From positions 212,369,494 through 212,433,493 of the forward strand of contig NC_059471.1 of the NCBI RefSeq assembly GCF_018139145.2: 64,000 bases of DNA. The letters run 5' to 3'. Below, piece after piece: positions 22,271 to 35,510 of this stretch. The position numbers were made by a program, and so were the translations under genes. Numbering within the stretch: position 1 is the first letter of the stretch; the number at the start of each line of letters is the position of its first letter. The notes beneath the pieces were generated by a model, which worked only from the letters and a program-made list of their open reading frames with translations, had not been told where the DNA came from and made no database searches. The stretch is from Gymnogyps californianus (lineage: Eukaryota > Chordata > Aves > Accipitriformes > Cathartidae).

Positions 22271-25200
22271 CAACATCACAGATGCAGTGAGATATTTGGG
22301 TAGAAACGTGAAGAATTACAGCAGCATATCCCGCTTTAACACTGTGCGCTGGGATCTTTGAATAAGATGTTTATTTAAAAATGCATCCATAGCAAAACAT
22401 TTCCCAAACTTACAGGATGATTCAGGCTTTGTCTAACTTTTATTAAAGATAAAAGGTCTAGGGAAAATATTTCAAATTATCATACGAAAGACAGTTTAAG
22501 ATGAAGAGAAGGTTACAAGAGAGTAAAATATGCAGTAATTTTGTATCCCAAAATGCTAGCGCTAAATGATCGCTCACGTGCAGTCCAGCACGATGGCAAT
22601 TCAGAACCGCAGGGCCCTTATCTCCCATGGCTCGTGCAGAAATTATTGCATACGTTGTCATTGAGAACAGACCAAATCCAGTCGGAGACACTGCATCAAT
22701 GAGAAGGGTGCTGTCACGTGCAGGGCCTTATGATTTTTGTGAAGTTCCTTTTTCACCTTGTATGAAATGTTTTTAAGAATGGCTTTGTAAAAAGCCAGCA
22801 CCAAGTCTACAGTGCTCTTCAGCAATGAATTTGTAATGCAAAGCAAATTTAAGTAAGATAGAGGAAAAAATAAGTATTGTAACAGTTTACAAGCCTTTCA
22901 GGTTGGTTTCTTAGAAACATTAGTTGAGTACTTTGTCTCCTGTTACTTTCTGTTGCTACCAACCTGGTGCTTCCCGTCACACCGCACTTACAAGTTAGTC
23001 ATTACACTTTGGAGTTATTATCCACTAATAGATGAACACAAGCAATTTGTGGCGAAAACTTTTATTTTATTTTATTTAAAAGACTACTGGAAAAATCTAG
23101 TTGGAATCAGTGTTTCCTGAATGATTTAAAATGTCATCTGAGACAAAGTTCTGTTCAGCTGTTCTCCGGTGTGGTGTTTTCATGGTGCAACATATTTGTA
23201 CAGCGTGGGAGAGCCAAAATGTGAGCTCGTGAAAGGCAAAGTCTTTAAGCTGCTTAGGTGGCTGCATAAAGCATCCTGAAAAAAGTACAGGGCAAAGAGG
23301 GAAGAATAAATTAGGTGGTTTAAATATCCTTAATTTTAATTAAAGATGGTAGCACTGAAATTGGAAATGCATTTAGCCTCATAGCTTTCCTCTAATGAAG
23401 CATCTTTGGTGTGGCTTCTGGGGATCGGAGTTTGCTGCCTGCGTTGCTGAAACCTCTTTGTGTCACACGGGGCTTGGCTGAAATCAACAGTTTATTATTG
23501 GCTCCAACAACTTTTGGCCTCTTAATGCTATCTTAATGCTACCTTGGCTAAATCGAGCTGTTTGCGCATCCTTTCCCTCCAGCCCTTAGTGGAAACTTCA
23601 TTTTATGTGAACGTAAAATCATTCGCCGATGAGGTGATTCATTGGGTAGGATATATAATGCTCTCTTTGGTTTCTGAATGTTTCAGCCAACTGATAAATA
23701 ATCAAGAACCTTGAATGTTCCTTTCTGTCTGTCTTTCTCCTCGGAGCGCTTTGTTTGACTAGCGGTAATTTATTGGTGAGTGCATTAAAAGCCAATCACT
23801 GTAATGTCACGAACATGAATTACCGCAGTACGGTCTGTCATTTGGTGGCTTTTTCAATGCCAGGCATCAGACTAATCCCAGGGCGGGGTGTGTTTGTGTT
23901 TTGTTGTTGTTATCGTTTCACTCCTCTGCATTTTTAAGTGTCCTAATTAAATATTGAGACTGAAAAATGAAAGTTTTAAACCTTCTTCCAAAATCCAAGT
24001 GCCACTCATGATGAGGGCTTTTTGGGTTGTTGTTGGGGGGAATAGCCCCTTTTTTCTTTCCCCAACCTTATAAGCTTAAGTCCAAACTTTTCAACCTTGA
24101 TACCTTTGTTATCGTTATTTTCTGATTGCCCAGGTGAAGCTGAATGCAATGAATGTCTGAGGAGCCAGGTCCTTGAAGGATAGCTCTGCAAATTGGGATT
24201 TTTTTTCTTGGAAGGTCAGAGTCGCAGAATCTCTGCCTAGGTTGGCCTCCCCTCCTTTTCCCTCCTGGCAATGACTGCATGTCAAATGATTGCACTCTTG
24301 AACCGTGAACTCCAAGGCCTGTGCTCCCACTGCTGCTTGGCAGGAAGAAGTGATTTTTCTGTATGGAATTAAATAGCCTCCTCTCTTCCTCTGATTTTAA
24401 AAATCATTTTTAAAAGGCTTTTCCACCCCACATCTTCTGAAGTTAGCACTACACCCTGCAAGGCTGGCAGCCTCTGAAAACAATTAGAAAGAGACCCTTG
24501 AAGGCAGGATCTTGACAATCTTGCAAGAGACATAATTTTAATCTCATAAAATGTCTTGGCACACTGGGTGAAAACAGGCTTTGTCCCTGGGATGAAAAAT
24601 GATGGGTTTAAAGCCAAATTCTATCTTGTGGCGATTATGGAACAGGCTGAAGTGCAACGGAAGGCATGCCTAAATTGACTGTCTTAATCCATGGTCTAAT
24701 AGACTCTAAAATGCTGGGGGGAGGAGAAATCCTCCATTTGAGTGTGATCTGCGTGCATGTCCTGACCACCTTGACCTGGCTTATGTTTTTGCAGAAGCAA
24801 AGCTGGGGACTGGAGGTCTCAACGGCTCACCTCCCCAGTAGCCTCTCCTTCCTCCCGCTTGACCTTGGCCCACTGCCCTTCCTGGCATCTGTGGATGTCC
24901 AGCACCTGCTCCTACCTCCGTACACGCGTGCACAAACACACGCTCTTCGCTGCCCACTTGCTTCTAATGTGCAGCCTCTCCCTTTTGCAGGCAGATGTCT
25001 TTAGGTAGAACATCCCATCCTCCTGTCTCCCCATGGTCTACTACCTTATACCTCTGTACATACACACCTACATGCTATTGCCTCTATTGGCAACCTTTTA
25101 AAAAGCTCTTCAAGAACAAAAGAAAAAGAAAACCAAAAATACAAGAGACAAACCTAAACAGGAACGGACATCTCATCTCATCTCATCTCATCCTCCTTAC

Positions 25201-28200
25201 ACACTGGAGTATACGCATACCGTTGTACAGTAATTTTAACCTCTGCTTAATTTCTGCCATGCCTCCTTCATTTGAGCTGGCCAGCCCAGAGAGGGGATGC
25301 TGGGACCCCACCAGCCCTGCGAAAAGCAGGAGGTTTCACACAGGGATCACACTTCGTTTCTGAGGTGCGCAGCAAAGTGTGTTGCTGTTGGTTTTCATCA
25401 GCACCATTGGCCAAAAATGTAGAGTTTTGTAAAGCTGACTGAGGAGAAAAACTCCAGGAGATTGTTGGCTTTGATGGTACTGTATTTATTTACGTATTAA
25501 GTATAGAGAGTCGGTTCCTAGGTGCCCAGGCAGTATCAAACACAAGAAATTTCCCTGATTAAAGCCCCAGGGAACCCCAGCCCCAACCTCATCTCACTAG
25601 GTTTGCTATCTGTCCCTTCAGCACCCGAGAATTGATTGCTGAAGGATTTGGACTCCTTTAGGTGCCAGGCTCAGGTTTTGTCTGCCCTGTCCTGCAAAAG
25701 TACCCTCCAAACACCCAGAAAACCCCTTCGTCTGCTGTCCTTCAACCCTGAGAAGACTCAAGTGTGCCTTGGTTTCAGGTGAGGATGTGTTGGTTGCAGG
25801 TTTCTGTTTGGACTTCAGTAATGAGTACATGCAAATCTGGGCAGTGGGGGGTGTTTGATGTGCTTTATAAAACCATAAATCACTTAAAAAGGGGCATGAG
25901 GGAGCTCTTTTCCTAGGGGAGGGCTCGACTGGCACTTCTGGGCGGTAGTCTCTGCTTGCAGTCTATCGTTCAGCCTAAAGCCATCTCTCTGCCGCACAGT
26001 TCACTCTGTAGAAGAGGAGGTGAAGTGGGGAACATGAGCCAGGCAGAGGTACCACCGGGCGTTTGATCTGATACAAGCCAATGACTTAAATTTAGTCCAA
26101 ATTTTGCATGTGTGGGTTTTTTTTTTTGTTGTTGGTTTTTTGGGGTTTCTTTTGTTGTTGTTTTTTAACATAAGCTTACACACAGATCTTTGTCATTGAG
26201 ATCTGTAGCAGTAACTACATGGGGACAAACACAATTCAGAGCTTTGCTGTTGTGGCTAGACCAATTTAATGTGGTCTGGTACCTTCTAAGCTGCTGTGCT
26301 TAGAAGTCGCTTGGCAAGCAGCGGGTTAGTTTTCCTCGTCTTTGTGCCAGACAAGGGTGTGGGTGAGGGAGAGATGTTGCAGGGAGATAAGGAGAAGCTT
26401 TTAATTCATTTCGTATGTGACCTAGATTCAGGCCCTGTGGCCATCATGTCAATCCCACGGTCTTGTCTGCTAGATTACTGACGTAAGTAATGGTGACATG
26501 TGTATATATCGAACGTCCTTCTCTGTGGCTTCAGGAAGGACATCTCAGGGGGAAAAAAAAAAAAAAGTTACTTGGAGATTTAATGATGCTCATCATCAAT
26601 TCTGTTTTCCAAAGCCATGAACTCTGGTTTATTCTAGCGTTGAGAGAGCATATGATAGTGCACGTCACAAAAACATAATGTATTTATCCTACGAGGGCAG
26701 CTTATGTTGTAGGAAATCAGACGTCTCTTCTACTGCTGAGGGAGCAAACGTGCAGAATCGGTGTATGACTTACTGAAAATAATGCAAAACGCAGATGTGG
26801 TTCTTGTAAAGAAACTGGAAAGCCCAAGTCCTTTGTGCGGGGTCAGAGCTTTTAGCAGTGGGCTGCACAATCTTGCTCACTCTCTCTTTCTCGAGCTTTG
26901 GATTTCCTCCCGTGTTGAGGCAGTTTTGGGAGGGAAGGTGGTGTGTCCTATCTCCCGCTCTGAAAGAGGTGTCTGAGCTTCTAGGTCATGAGAGAAAATC
27001 TGTGCAAAACATCCTCCCCTGTGCGTCATACCTAAGAAAAAGCTGAGACTGCTCAGGGAACTTAAGCACAGAAAGACCTAATTTGCAGATCCCAACAGGC
27101 ATGTACATGACATAGATGCTAACCCACACAGTCCTGCTGAGATGACAGCATTTCTGAGTGCAGTAGCAAAACTCCAGATAGCTGGGTAATTACAGTGGCA
27201 AAAATTATGTGTTTATGGCCCTTCAGGAGCCTCAGGTGACAAATGTTTTGTGGATTGCACTCCTACATTTGAGTGCCCAAACTCTATCCAGGTCTCCTGC
27301 AGTTCCTCGTGCCTTCAGTGGCACCTTTGGCACGGTATGTGCAGGCTGCTTTAGTTTTGAATTAACTTCTCCGAAGTAATCCCAGTTTTCCTGTATGCTT
27401 TTCACAGGTCGGCCCAAGCTCAGCGTGACGGGAGCACTGTAAGCAGTGACTCAGCAGCACACCTGCCCTCGAGTACGTGGCTGAACATCTCATGCTGTGT
27501 GTTTCATCTCCAGCATTGCTACTTCCTAAAGTTAGAAGCAAATAAAAGTCATGCTTCATGGAAAATAAACCTTTATAATTTAGGTCTCCAGCACCACCTG
27601 GTCTTGCATCCTCTCCCTCACCTCTTACTGGATAACATTTCCCATGCTGATTGTATTAGTGTAGCATGGAGTGAAGTACGGTCAAAGGCTAATCTTTTTG
27701 TGATTGAATATTAGATTCTTCATTTCAAGAGGCTCTTACAAACAGCTTTTTGTCAGACTGATGGAAGATGGCAGGGATGGAAGAGAACTTGAGGGAAAAG
27801 TACGTGTCTCTTCTTCCCAACGGTTTTATTCTCTTTTTCTTCATAGCTTTTACATTATGGCAAGTGGTATCATTTAGGGTTGTAATTTCAAGAAAGATGT
27901 TCACGACTGAGAAGCCAGCTTGACCAAATCTTCCTCAGAAGGCAATTAATTGACTGTGTTTAGGACTGACAAGATGCCTGAGATGGGTCACCAGCAACTC
28001 AGCCTTGGAGCAGACAGAAAGGAAAAACTTGGAGCTGCAGGATCTAAAAGGGAGTAGACATGCAACTGAATACTGTCGATCTTGTGCGTCTCGTGCCATC
28101 TTTAAAAGTACATAAAATTACATATTAAAAGCCATTTATTGCTATTTTTTGCAGGATGAAGATTGAGGGCAGACATTGTTGCTCCTCAGGCAAAGCCAAT

Positions 28201-30369
28201 CCTTTACTCCTTAGGCAGAAGGTGATAACTTTCCAAGGGACTGGTCCTACACTACTGTATGAGCTATTGCAGGACCTGAAAACCAGGTCAGGCCCCAGTA
28301 CTTCCCACTCCTGCCTCAAGACAACCTTCTGCTGTTTCTTCTTTTAACCACTTTTAAAAATCCCTATGAACTGTTCTCCTCTCCCTGCCCCCAAAAGACA
28401 ACTAACGGAACCAGATGTTAGCCATGTTTGCATGCAAGGCAATAAGGGTGGTGTCCAGAAGGGACCTAGCAGTTAAGTGAAATGTGACAATGAAGCAAGT
28501 AAAATATAATATGACAACACAGAATACCTATCTCCAACCACCAACCAATTCTGGAGGTTCTTACTCTGATTATGTGTCTCCTTGCATTACTTGAGTCCTC
28601 TGTACCTGCAGGTTTGCTGCTGTTCAGTCTCACCAATCATGCTTTTTTATGTTGAGTAAAAGCACGAAAAGCTACAATCTGAAGTCCTGGTTATTTTTGT
28701 TTATCATGGGGTGGAGGATTAAAGACAAAGGTAAATCCTTTGGGTTATCCAGTCTGGTAGCGGTTCTCAGAGCAAACCTAATGGGCCGTGACAAGATTAG
28801 GCTGCTCAAAGAAAGTAGTAGGATCTACCTTTCTGAAAACATGGAAGTGTATACCAGTGTGTTTCACATCCCTCATCCTTAAGGGGCTCAGATCTTCCTC
28901 TGCCATCTCCTGGAAGACGGGCTTGGTTTTGTTTGAGCTGCTGTCTAGAAAATAATGTGGGATTTGGGATGTTCATGGGAATATTGAGCCAAACAGTCAG
29001 CATAGCAAAGGGTCTTTGCTTTGTCACCTCGCAGTTAAAGCTCTTGCTGGGAATTTGGGAGGTGAAGGAGGGAGTGACCAAAAAGCCGCCTTCTGCTGTT
29101 TGTGTGCAGGTTGTGTTTGTGTTTAACATAGGTTTTAACATTGACATTCAGGAGAGAAGGAGGATTCTGTCCAAAGACCCTGAGGAGATGGAGCTGCTTC
29201 CGTGCAAGCCTGGGTGAGGATCCTCCAAGAGAGGTGAGATTGCAGACGTGTCCCTGTGTGCAGCATCTTCTACGAGCTTGGCCTAATGTGACTTTCTGCT
29301 CTATGTGTGTGTGGTTTTTTGGGGGGTGTCTATTTTCCATTCCCTCTCTGGAGTGCCCTGATGTCTCCCTGTCTGTTGGAGGCAAGGCAGCTTCTGGATT
29401 CACTCCCTGCAGTACAAAAGTCTCAAAACAAAACACGATGTCACCTAATTGTGAGAGCTAAAATTATTTATGGACCTGGCCTTTGGAGTCAGAGCCTCAA
29501 ACTTCTTTAATTACCTTTGGGGATCTGTGCACAGGATACCATGGTGATGAGAATAATATTTGGAATTCAAGTCTTGTCTACTGTGCTTTAGCAGCTGGAA
29601 TGGGCAAGCAGCTGATTATGACCATAACAGAAATCATGCCAAAAACCTACATACGCACAGTTTGGAGTGTTGGCTTTTTAATCAGACATATAAAACTCTT
29701 GTTATCTTTCTTAAGCCCTGCTGGAAACAAAATTTGGAAGGAAAGCTCCTGTTCAATATTCAATGTCCCTGTGCAGTCTGAATCTTTACCTACAAAGCTG
29801 CCTTTCAGAAAAAGTCCTCACCAAAGGAGGAAAGACTAGAATGTAAATTATTTTCTTGATACTGCTATCTGGGGCATTAATATACATCCACCAAGAAACA
29901 AAAACTGAAAATGCAAATTATTCCCACTACAGATCCATACCAACATTGCTGGAATTAGGCTGAATCTGCCATTGTTTGATTCAGACTTTATAAAATAAGA
30001 GCTCTGGGGACGACTTAAAAGTTTAAGGTGATTTGTTTCTCAAAGGAAACCATCCAGATTCATTAGCAGACCATGGCAGTTGTCAGCACGCTACTGTTAC
30101 GGCAGCACCGATGGTATCTGGGGACAGCCACTGCTTTTCAAACTCACCTCTAAGGACCCACCAAGGCACAGCTACACTCGCTCACTGCTGCGGTTGTTCG
30201 AAGAGGAACAAGGTCTGGAGGCTCCTGAAGACATCTCATAGCTGGTCTGCTCTTAAAACATAAAGGGCCAGGTTTCCCAAGGAGGGTGAAAGATTTCCAA
30301 AGATAATGAAAGTGTTTAGAAGAAGTGATCAGACTTGCAGCTGACGAATACTGAACTGGGCAGGAAGGA
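22271..30369. other. Intergenic sequence, no recognised gene
   Basis: Open frames such as 24666-25004 (+), 24995-25363 (+), 25618-25935 (-), 29035-29436 (-) and 29483-29839 (+) show no known domain and overlap in several frames, as chance frames do. An AT-rich block at 23580-23860 with several TAAT cores has enhancer-like composition. T/G-rich low complexity lies at 26115-26167. 28155-28320 may contain a diverged amniote repeat. Confidence 0.5.
25169..25192. repeat. (TCTCA)n microsatellite
   Basis: Four to five tandem copies of the pentamer TCTCA. Confidence 0.85.
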
Positions 30370-30480
30370 GGCTGGAAGAAGTGGCTTCTAGTCCTACATT
30401 CATCATGCTTCCAGTATGACTTTGGGCAAGTTGCTTTTGCATTTGCTGTTTCTTTTGCTTCCCGTGGCCCTTCCCGTTAA
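30370..30480 (+). mobile_element. MIR-like SINE remnant
   Basis: GGCTTCTAGTCCTACATTCA is followed by TATGACTTTGGGCAAGTTGC and a T-rich GCTGTTTCTTTTGCTTCC stretch, matching the order and key words of the MIR core (GTGTGACCTTGGGCAAGTCACTT). Diverged, ends uncertain. Confidence 0.6.
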
Positions 30481-33400
30481 TACAGCAACACCGAAGCAGT
30501 GATGGTTTCTTTACTGCATTGAAGGTATGATGTGAATGGGTAGGTATATGCAGAGCTGATTTCCTCCACCTAATTTTTTAGCTGGCCAGAGGCAAGACAG
30601 CTCTGGTACTGGTGGTATATCATGGAATTAGTGCATAACTACCCAAGCTAGGATATCCAACTCACAGGACTTTCCGTAGGATGATGTAAGACTTGGGACC
30701 AGAGACAGTTCACATTCAGGCGGATTGTAGCACAAGGCTATCAGCCCCAGCCACGTGGGATTCATCTGAGCAAATAAACTGGTTGTCTAGTCTTGCTTTG
30801 GCACCGCAGGGAAATTGGCACATTCAAGGCATGACTCATCTTGCCCTAAAGCTGATATCTAAAATAGGTCAGCTGAGCGTGCTGTAAAAGTGCCTGTTTC
30901 TCTTCACAGTTACAAAGGATGGGAGGCTCAGTTAAGACACAGATGTCTCCAGTGTGGATGTTTTGAATTAGGCAAGACAAATCCTGTCTAGTCTATGCTG
31001 TATTTTTAAAAAATGCCTTGTGTGATGGATACTCAGGTCTCAAATTGGAAGTACAAGTCCAATTAAAAAGTACAGTGTCTTCAACGGCCCTTGAAGAAAT
31101 GCATTCGTGCTGAGCTCAAGTCTGACCCAAAGCCCTGATGTATCTTTTCCTGATATTTAGTGGCTATAAGTTGCCAGACGCTTCTGTGTTTGGTCCTCTC
31201 GCTTTTGTTTACTGACTGAATTCAAAGATTTAGTGGATATTTTTAGAGATTTCTCCCATAACTCTAAAATGATTGGGATCAGGTAGCGTACACATTTCCC
31301 CCTTCCTCCATGAAGAGCTATAGGACTTGTAACAATGAAAATATGACTTTGCCCCAAATTGCTATTTTTTTCCTTTTATTTTTTCCTTTGTCTTGTATCA
31401 ATCCATAACACTGTGATTGTGCCACAGCTAAGAGGAGAAGATTTTTTGAGTAGTTTGGTACATCTTGAACTTAGATTTCTAATCAATTTGCACTAACAGC
31501 TATGGAAACCAATATAACAAGCCAGGCCTTTTCTGTCTCTTCCTCCTTCTCACATTTGAAAAAAATAAATCTGAACAGCGACATAAGTGAGTCTTGTATA
31601 ATTGCTCTTCCATTTGTATTTCTAGACTTGTCAATCTGGCAAGCGTCATAGAGTGGGATTAAAAGCTTTCTCCTTCTCTCTCAATCAGAGATTTTATTTG
31701 CTTCTGTGTTTTACAGTAAATATAATCAGTTCAGCAGGAGATGGTTTTGTTCTCTGCAGTGGTGTCTTCCTAGTCGAGGGAGTTCTTATTAGCAGCCCAG
31801 ATAGGAAGTCAATTGACGCGAGCCCCCGATGCAGAGTGCCTTTACAGCCGTAGGCAGAGCACTCGGGGCTCGAGTCCCCGTGGGGCACCTGGGAACGTGT
31901 CTCCCCAGCAGGAAACCCAAGGATCTCTACTCCTCATTTGCTGGTTGGGGTCTAGGGACTCCAAATGAGAGTCAGACCCAACCACCCTCCAGGTGGGAGC
32001 AGGATGATGCCAGAAGTCAGCTGAGTGGTTGCTGGGCCGAGGGCAGACCATGCAGATCAATCTGAACTCCCTTTTTGTCCCAAACGTGGGGTCTCTGGAA
32101 AGCTCCTCCAACCAGGCATGGTCCACAGCCAGGGACACAGGGAGTCCTTCATCTTTTGCCCTCGGACTGGCCCCAGTTTGGTGGGAAGGGGAGGTGCTGG
32201 AACATGGCAAGGCTTGGCTGTGGGATGGAGGGGGCCATGCTTGGTGGGGTCTTGGACTGAGGGCCCACCAGTGAGGATTGCGAATGGTTTGGCGCACTGT
32301 AGAGGAGAGGAATAAAGGAATTTTCAATTAATGAAGAATTATACTTTGGGTGCTTGGATATCTCTAAGTTTAGACAGCAGCAAAGCAGGGAGTTTTAAAC
32401 ATTGCTTCCTGTGCATTTAAGCACCTGAATTCCACTGGCACCTTGTTTAATTTGTCTTTGTCCTTTTTTTCACCCTGACTTGCAGGCTCTGTGCCTCGAT
32501 TTCCAACACATAAACACAATACAAAATGCAATAAAAAGAAATTGGAAACACTTCGGTTAAGCCTTGATGACAGCTGGTATGTAAATGCAAAGACTTATAC
32601 TGTCTCTCAGTACAGAGCAACCCTCAGCGCTTCACTGTTTATTTCTTTTGCATGGTCAGACCTACAGATATGCCAATACTTTGGTGCTTTCACTGATTGC
32701 TCTGTTTCCCAATTCTGTATATGAATTCGAGAGAGATGTCAAGTTTCATGCAGTGTAAGTAAGTCCTTTGCCAATCCTTCATTAAACAAAAAGCAAACCT
32801 GCCCCTAAGCCCCAAGGATGTTTTTTTTCCCATATCTTTCCCAACACGTTTAATCACATGTAAATTGTAAATTTTTTACCTACTGACTTTGCAAAAGTCA
32901 AGCTAAGAGTTGATATTTCTATTCTTTCCTGTTGTCACCACTAATAAATATTCTGTGGTGGGGCCTGAGCTGACAGTTGTGATGATGAGACGAGGTGGAA
33001 CAGACATACTTGATCTTCTGTGGCTGTGCTAACAGCTGGTGTGGACTGGCACGGCTCCAGTGGAGATCTGGCCCCTGGTCCTGAATTCGTACAGGGAATC
33101 TGTCTGCAAAGGCAGAAGCCATTTTACAGCCTACAGGTACCCTTAGCCTGATGGGTTTTAATAGCTGATATCAGGGTGCTGTTGCATCCTACAAGGTATT
33201 GAAGAAACTCATAATTAAAAGTAACCCTGCTACATAAAGCTCTTGATTTAAGTGGAAAACAGAGAAAATGGACAGGAGAGGATGCAATGCATGGAAAAGC
33301 AAACTGGTTTTCAAAGCAGGTGAGGTTTTTAGCGTTACACTGCTGGTATTCAAAGGAGAAAAGCTAGTAGTTAAAGCGGGGACCTCGGGAGCACTCATCT

Positions 33401-34589
33401 CCTGAAAAGCAAGGAGAGGCTGCTGAGCCAGCCCAGCAGCGATGGTGGCAGCGAGCATCCCACCCAGCGAGGTGTGCAAGCTGTTGCACAGCCCCACACC
33501 AGCCAAAAGCAGAGCGAGCCAAGGCGTCAGCCCGGGAGCCAAGCGGCGATCCAGCTGCCGCTTTCGGGGAGGGGAGAACGGACTCGGCGACTTTGCCGAG
33601 CTTGGCACTCGAGCCCGACAGCCTGGCCAACCGTGCCCCTCGAGTGCGCGCGGCGGTAGGCAGTGCTTCTGAAGCAGATAGATAAAGAGGTTGTACGGGG
33701 ACCACTTTCCACACAGCAATTAACAGGAAGAGACGGCACCGAGCGAATATTTCAATTGCATATACAGGAGGTGCCAATATGTTTTGCCGTTCTGCGATTG
33801 TGTTCTGGAGGCGCCAGCAGGGCTGTTACAGTGAAGGGTCTGTTCAGTTGGCATTTCCACTGTAAGCCTAATTTTTGAAAGGGGTTATAATTCGACCATT
33901 TTTAATTAACGAGGGGATTAAACTTGGCACACGGATACTCAAGGGCTGTTTGTTGCTGGTTTAATTTATTTTTTTTAATCCAATCTGTTAGGCCCGTCTC
34001 AAATAATATTCTTTGTTTCCACTTGCTGGGGTTGACTTTAAATATCTCTGTGCATATGTGTGTGCCTGTATCTATGTATAAGAGAAATGAGATTTATCAA
34101 GGTGAAGAACTGCATCGGAGTAGGTGAGCCGGTTGCTGAAAGATCCCACATTCCCAAGGCCACTGTAACTCATACCAACTGTGTGCTGAAACAGGGTATG
34201 CAGAAGCAGTCGCAAATTTTTTGCTGAATCTCAGAGCAGAATTTTGTCCACTTGGGACATGCAGAAAGTTTCTTCCAGGCTTAGGCATCATTCTTATACA
34301 CAATATTTTTATAAATAAATATTAGTAGCTCACAGCTTCAAAAAGAACCAGGCAGCTTGCTAGTAAGTCACTATTAGAATATATAAAACCATGTAAATAA
34401 CATGACACTGTAAATATTACCTATCATAGATTATATTAGCCTAAAACCCAAAAGTTATAGGGCCATAAACCTCTCAGTATTCCTTATGCAGTCTTCCCTT
34501 ATACAAGTTTCCATTTTTTTGTCTCTGCACCATGTTTAAAAGCAAGCTTTCAAAACAGCATGTACAATTTGTAACAGGTATTTACACTG
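30481..34589. other. Intergenic sequence containing an isolated CpG-rich block
   Basis: No recognised gene. A tRNA-B-box-like GGCTCGAGTCC lies near 31868 but is not a tRNA (see rejected items). A CpG-rich block lies at 33360-33670 and is listed separately. Frames at 31842-32327 (-) and 33189-33719 (-) are among the longest non-USP6NL frames but fall in GC-rich DNA where stops are rare. Confidence 0.5.
33360..33670. promoter_or_regulatory. Isolated small CpG island
   Basis: By eye I count about 26 CpG dinucleotides in roughly 300 bases of clearly GC-rich sequence, against about one per 100 bases around it. The cluster is densest at 33540-33660, which includes CTCGAGTGCGCGCGGCGGTAGG-like sequence. 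It is not part of a recognised repeat. The GC-rich composition also explains long overlapping open frames on both strands, including 33189-33719 (-). It could be a promoter of an unannotated transcript, an orphan CpG island at an enhancer, or a diverged GC-rich repeat. Confidence 0.5.
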
Positions 34590-35100
34590 ACTTACAGAAT
34601 TATAGTGCCAGAAGGAATGAAAAAGTACCAGCTATGCCAGTAGCACTCTTGAGAGCTGCTTTTTTCTTGACTTGTTTTAAAAATCTGTTTAAAACCTGCT
34701 TTTAATGATGTAGAGTCCACCTTGTCAGAAAAATTTATTCCAGTTCTCTACTATCCCAACCACTGGAAAGTTTTTCCTCATATCTAAACTGAATCTCCCT
34801 CTTCTTAACTTAAACCCATTAATTCTTGTGCTATATGCCCTGGACATGGAAAACAGATTGTCCGTTGCCTTTTTGCAGCATGCTTTTCATGTGCCAGAAG
34901 GCTGTTGCCTTGTCTCTTGGTAGTTCTTGCTTCTTCGGGCTTTCCAGCTTTCCCAACACACTGTATTTTCAAGGCCTCTGAAAATTTGTCTTTTAAAAAA
35001 TGTGTCTTACCTCTTTCTAACTGCTCCAGCCTTCCTGGGAGTGCTGAAGATTTTGAGTGGTGTTTCAGCAGCGTCCTTGCCGCTGCCCCTTTGAGCTCGG
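34590..35100 (-). mobile_element. CR1-type LINE fragment, antisense, old
   Basis: The + strand reads like the reverse complement of a CR1 3' region: a GAATTATAGTGCCAGAAGGA start, then GTCCACCTTGTCAGAAAAA, TTCCAGTTCTCTACTATCCC, GGAAAGTTTTTCCTCATATC, TAAACTGAATCTCCCTCTTC, and TTAAACCCATTAATTCTTGT. These match the CR1 blocks for the failing/stopping-line motifs seen in many bird copies. Divergence is high and the distal end is approximate. Confidence 0.7.
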
Positions 35101-35419
35101 CAATATCGCACCTCTCAGGCCCTCTGCTCTTCCACAGATGTTTTCGTAAGCATCATCTACAGATGACCACAATGCATAGAGTACGCAATTTGGACTCACC
35201 AGGGGGAATGACAGCATCTCTGTCTTTGTACAAGTGCTTCACAACCCTGTTGGCAAACACCCAACTGGAAGGATCTGCAAATGGCTGTATTTGAACCTTT
35301 GAGCTGGTGACTGGTGGGTCCTCAGTTGCTCGTGAGACCAGAGCTCTGTGGTGAGCAGAGGGATAAGAGTGACATGTAAATCCCTCAGGCTCTATATTGC
35401 ACTAGCACTGGGTGGGATT

Positions 35420-35510
35420 CAGCCTGAAGTGACACCTACATTAGGTCTCCACGTGTAGGCTTAAGTCTTTAAGCACCTGTTATTTTCAGTGGAGATGAAG
35501 TCAATCTAGA
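35420..35510. repeat. Ancient amniote repeat fragment
   Basis: GACACCTACATTAGGTCTCC, then GTAGGCTTAAGTCTTTAAGC and TTATTTTCAGTGGAGATGAA resemble a diverged repeat of birds and reptiles built of GGTGCCTAxxTTTAGGTGCC-like words. Class uncertain. Confidence 0.4.

Noticed and set aside
28155..28320. Exon-like stretch after TTTTTTGCAG with an open frame
   Set aside because: The sequence resembles a diverged amniote repeat, and the donor CCAG|GTCAGG is ordinary; no homology.
31840..31890. tRNA-like words (TAGGCAGAGCAC and GGCTCGAGTCCCCG)
   Set aside because: The A-box-like and B-box-like parts are only a few bases apart and no cloverleaf can form; at best a collapsed SINE head.
33189..33719. Minus-strand frame of 176 codons, the longest besides USP6NL
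   Set aside because: It lies over a GC-rich block where stops are rare, other frames are open too, and no domain or homology is evident. Kept only as part of the CpG-island finding.
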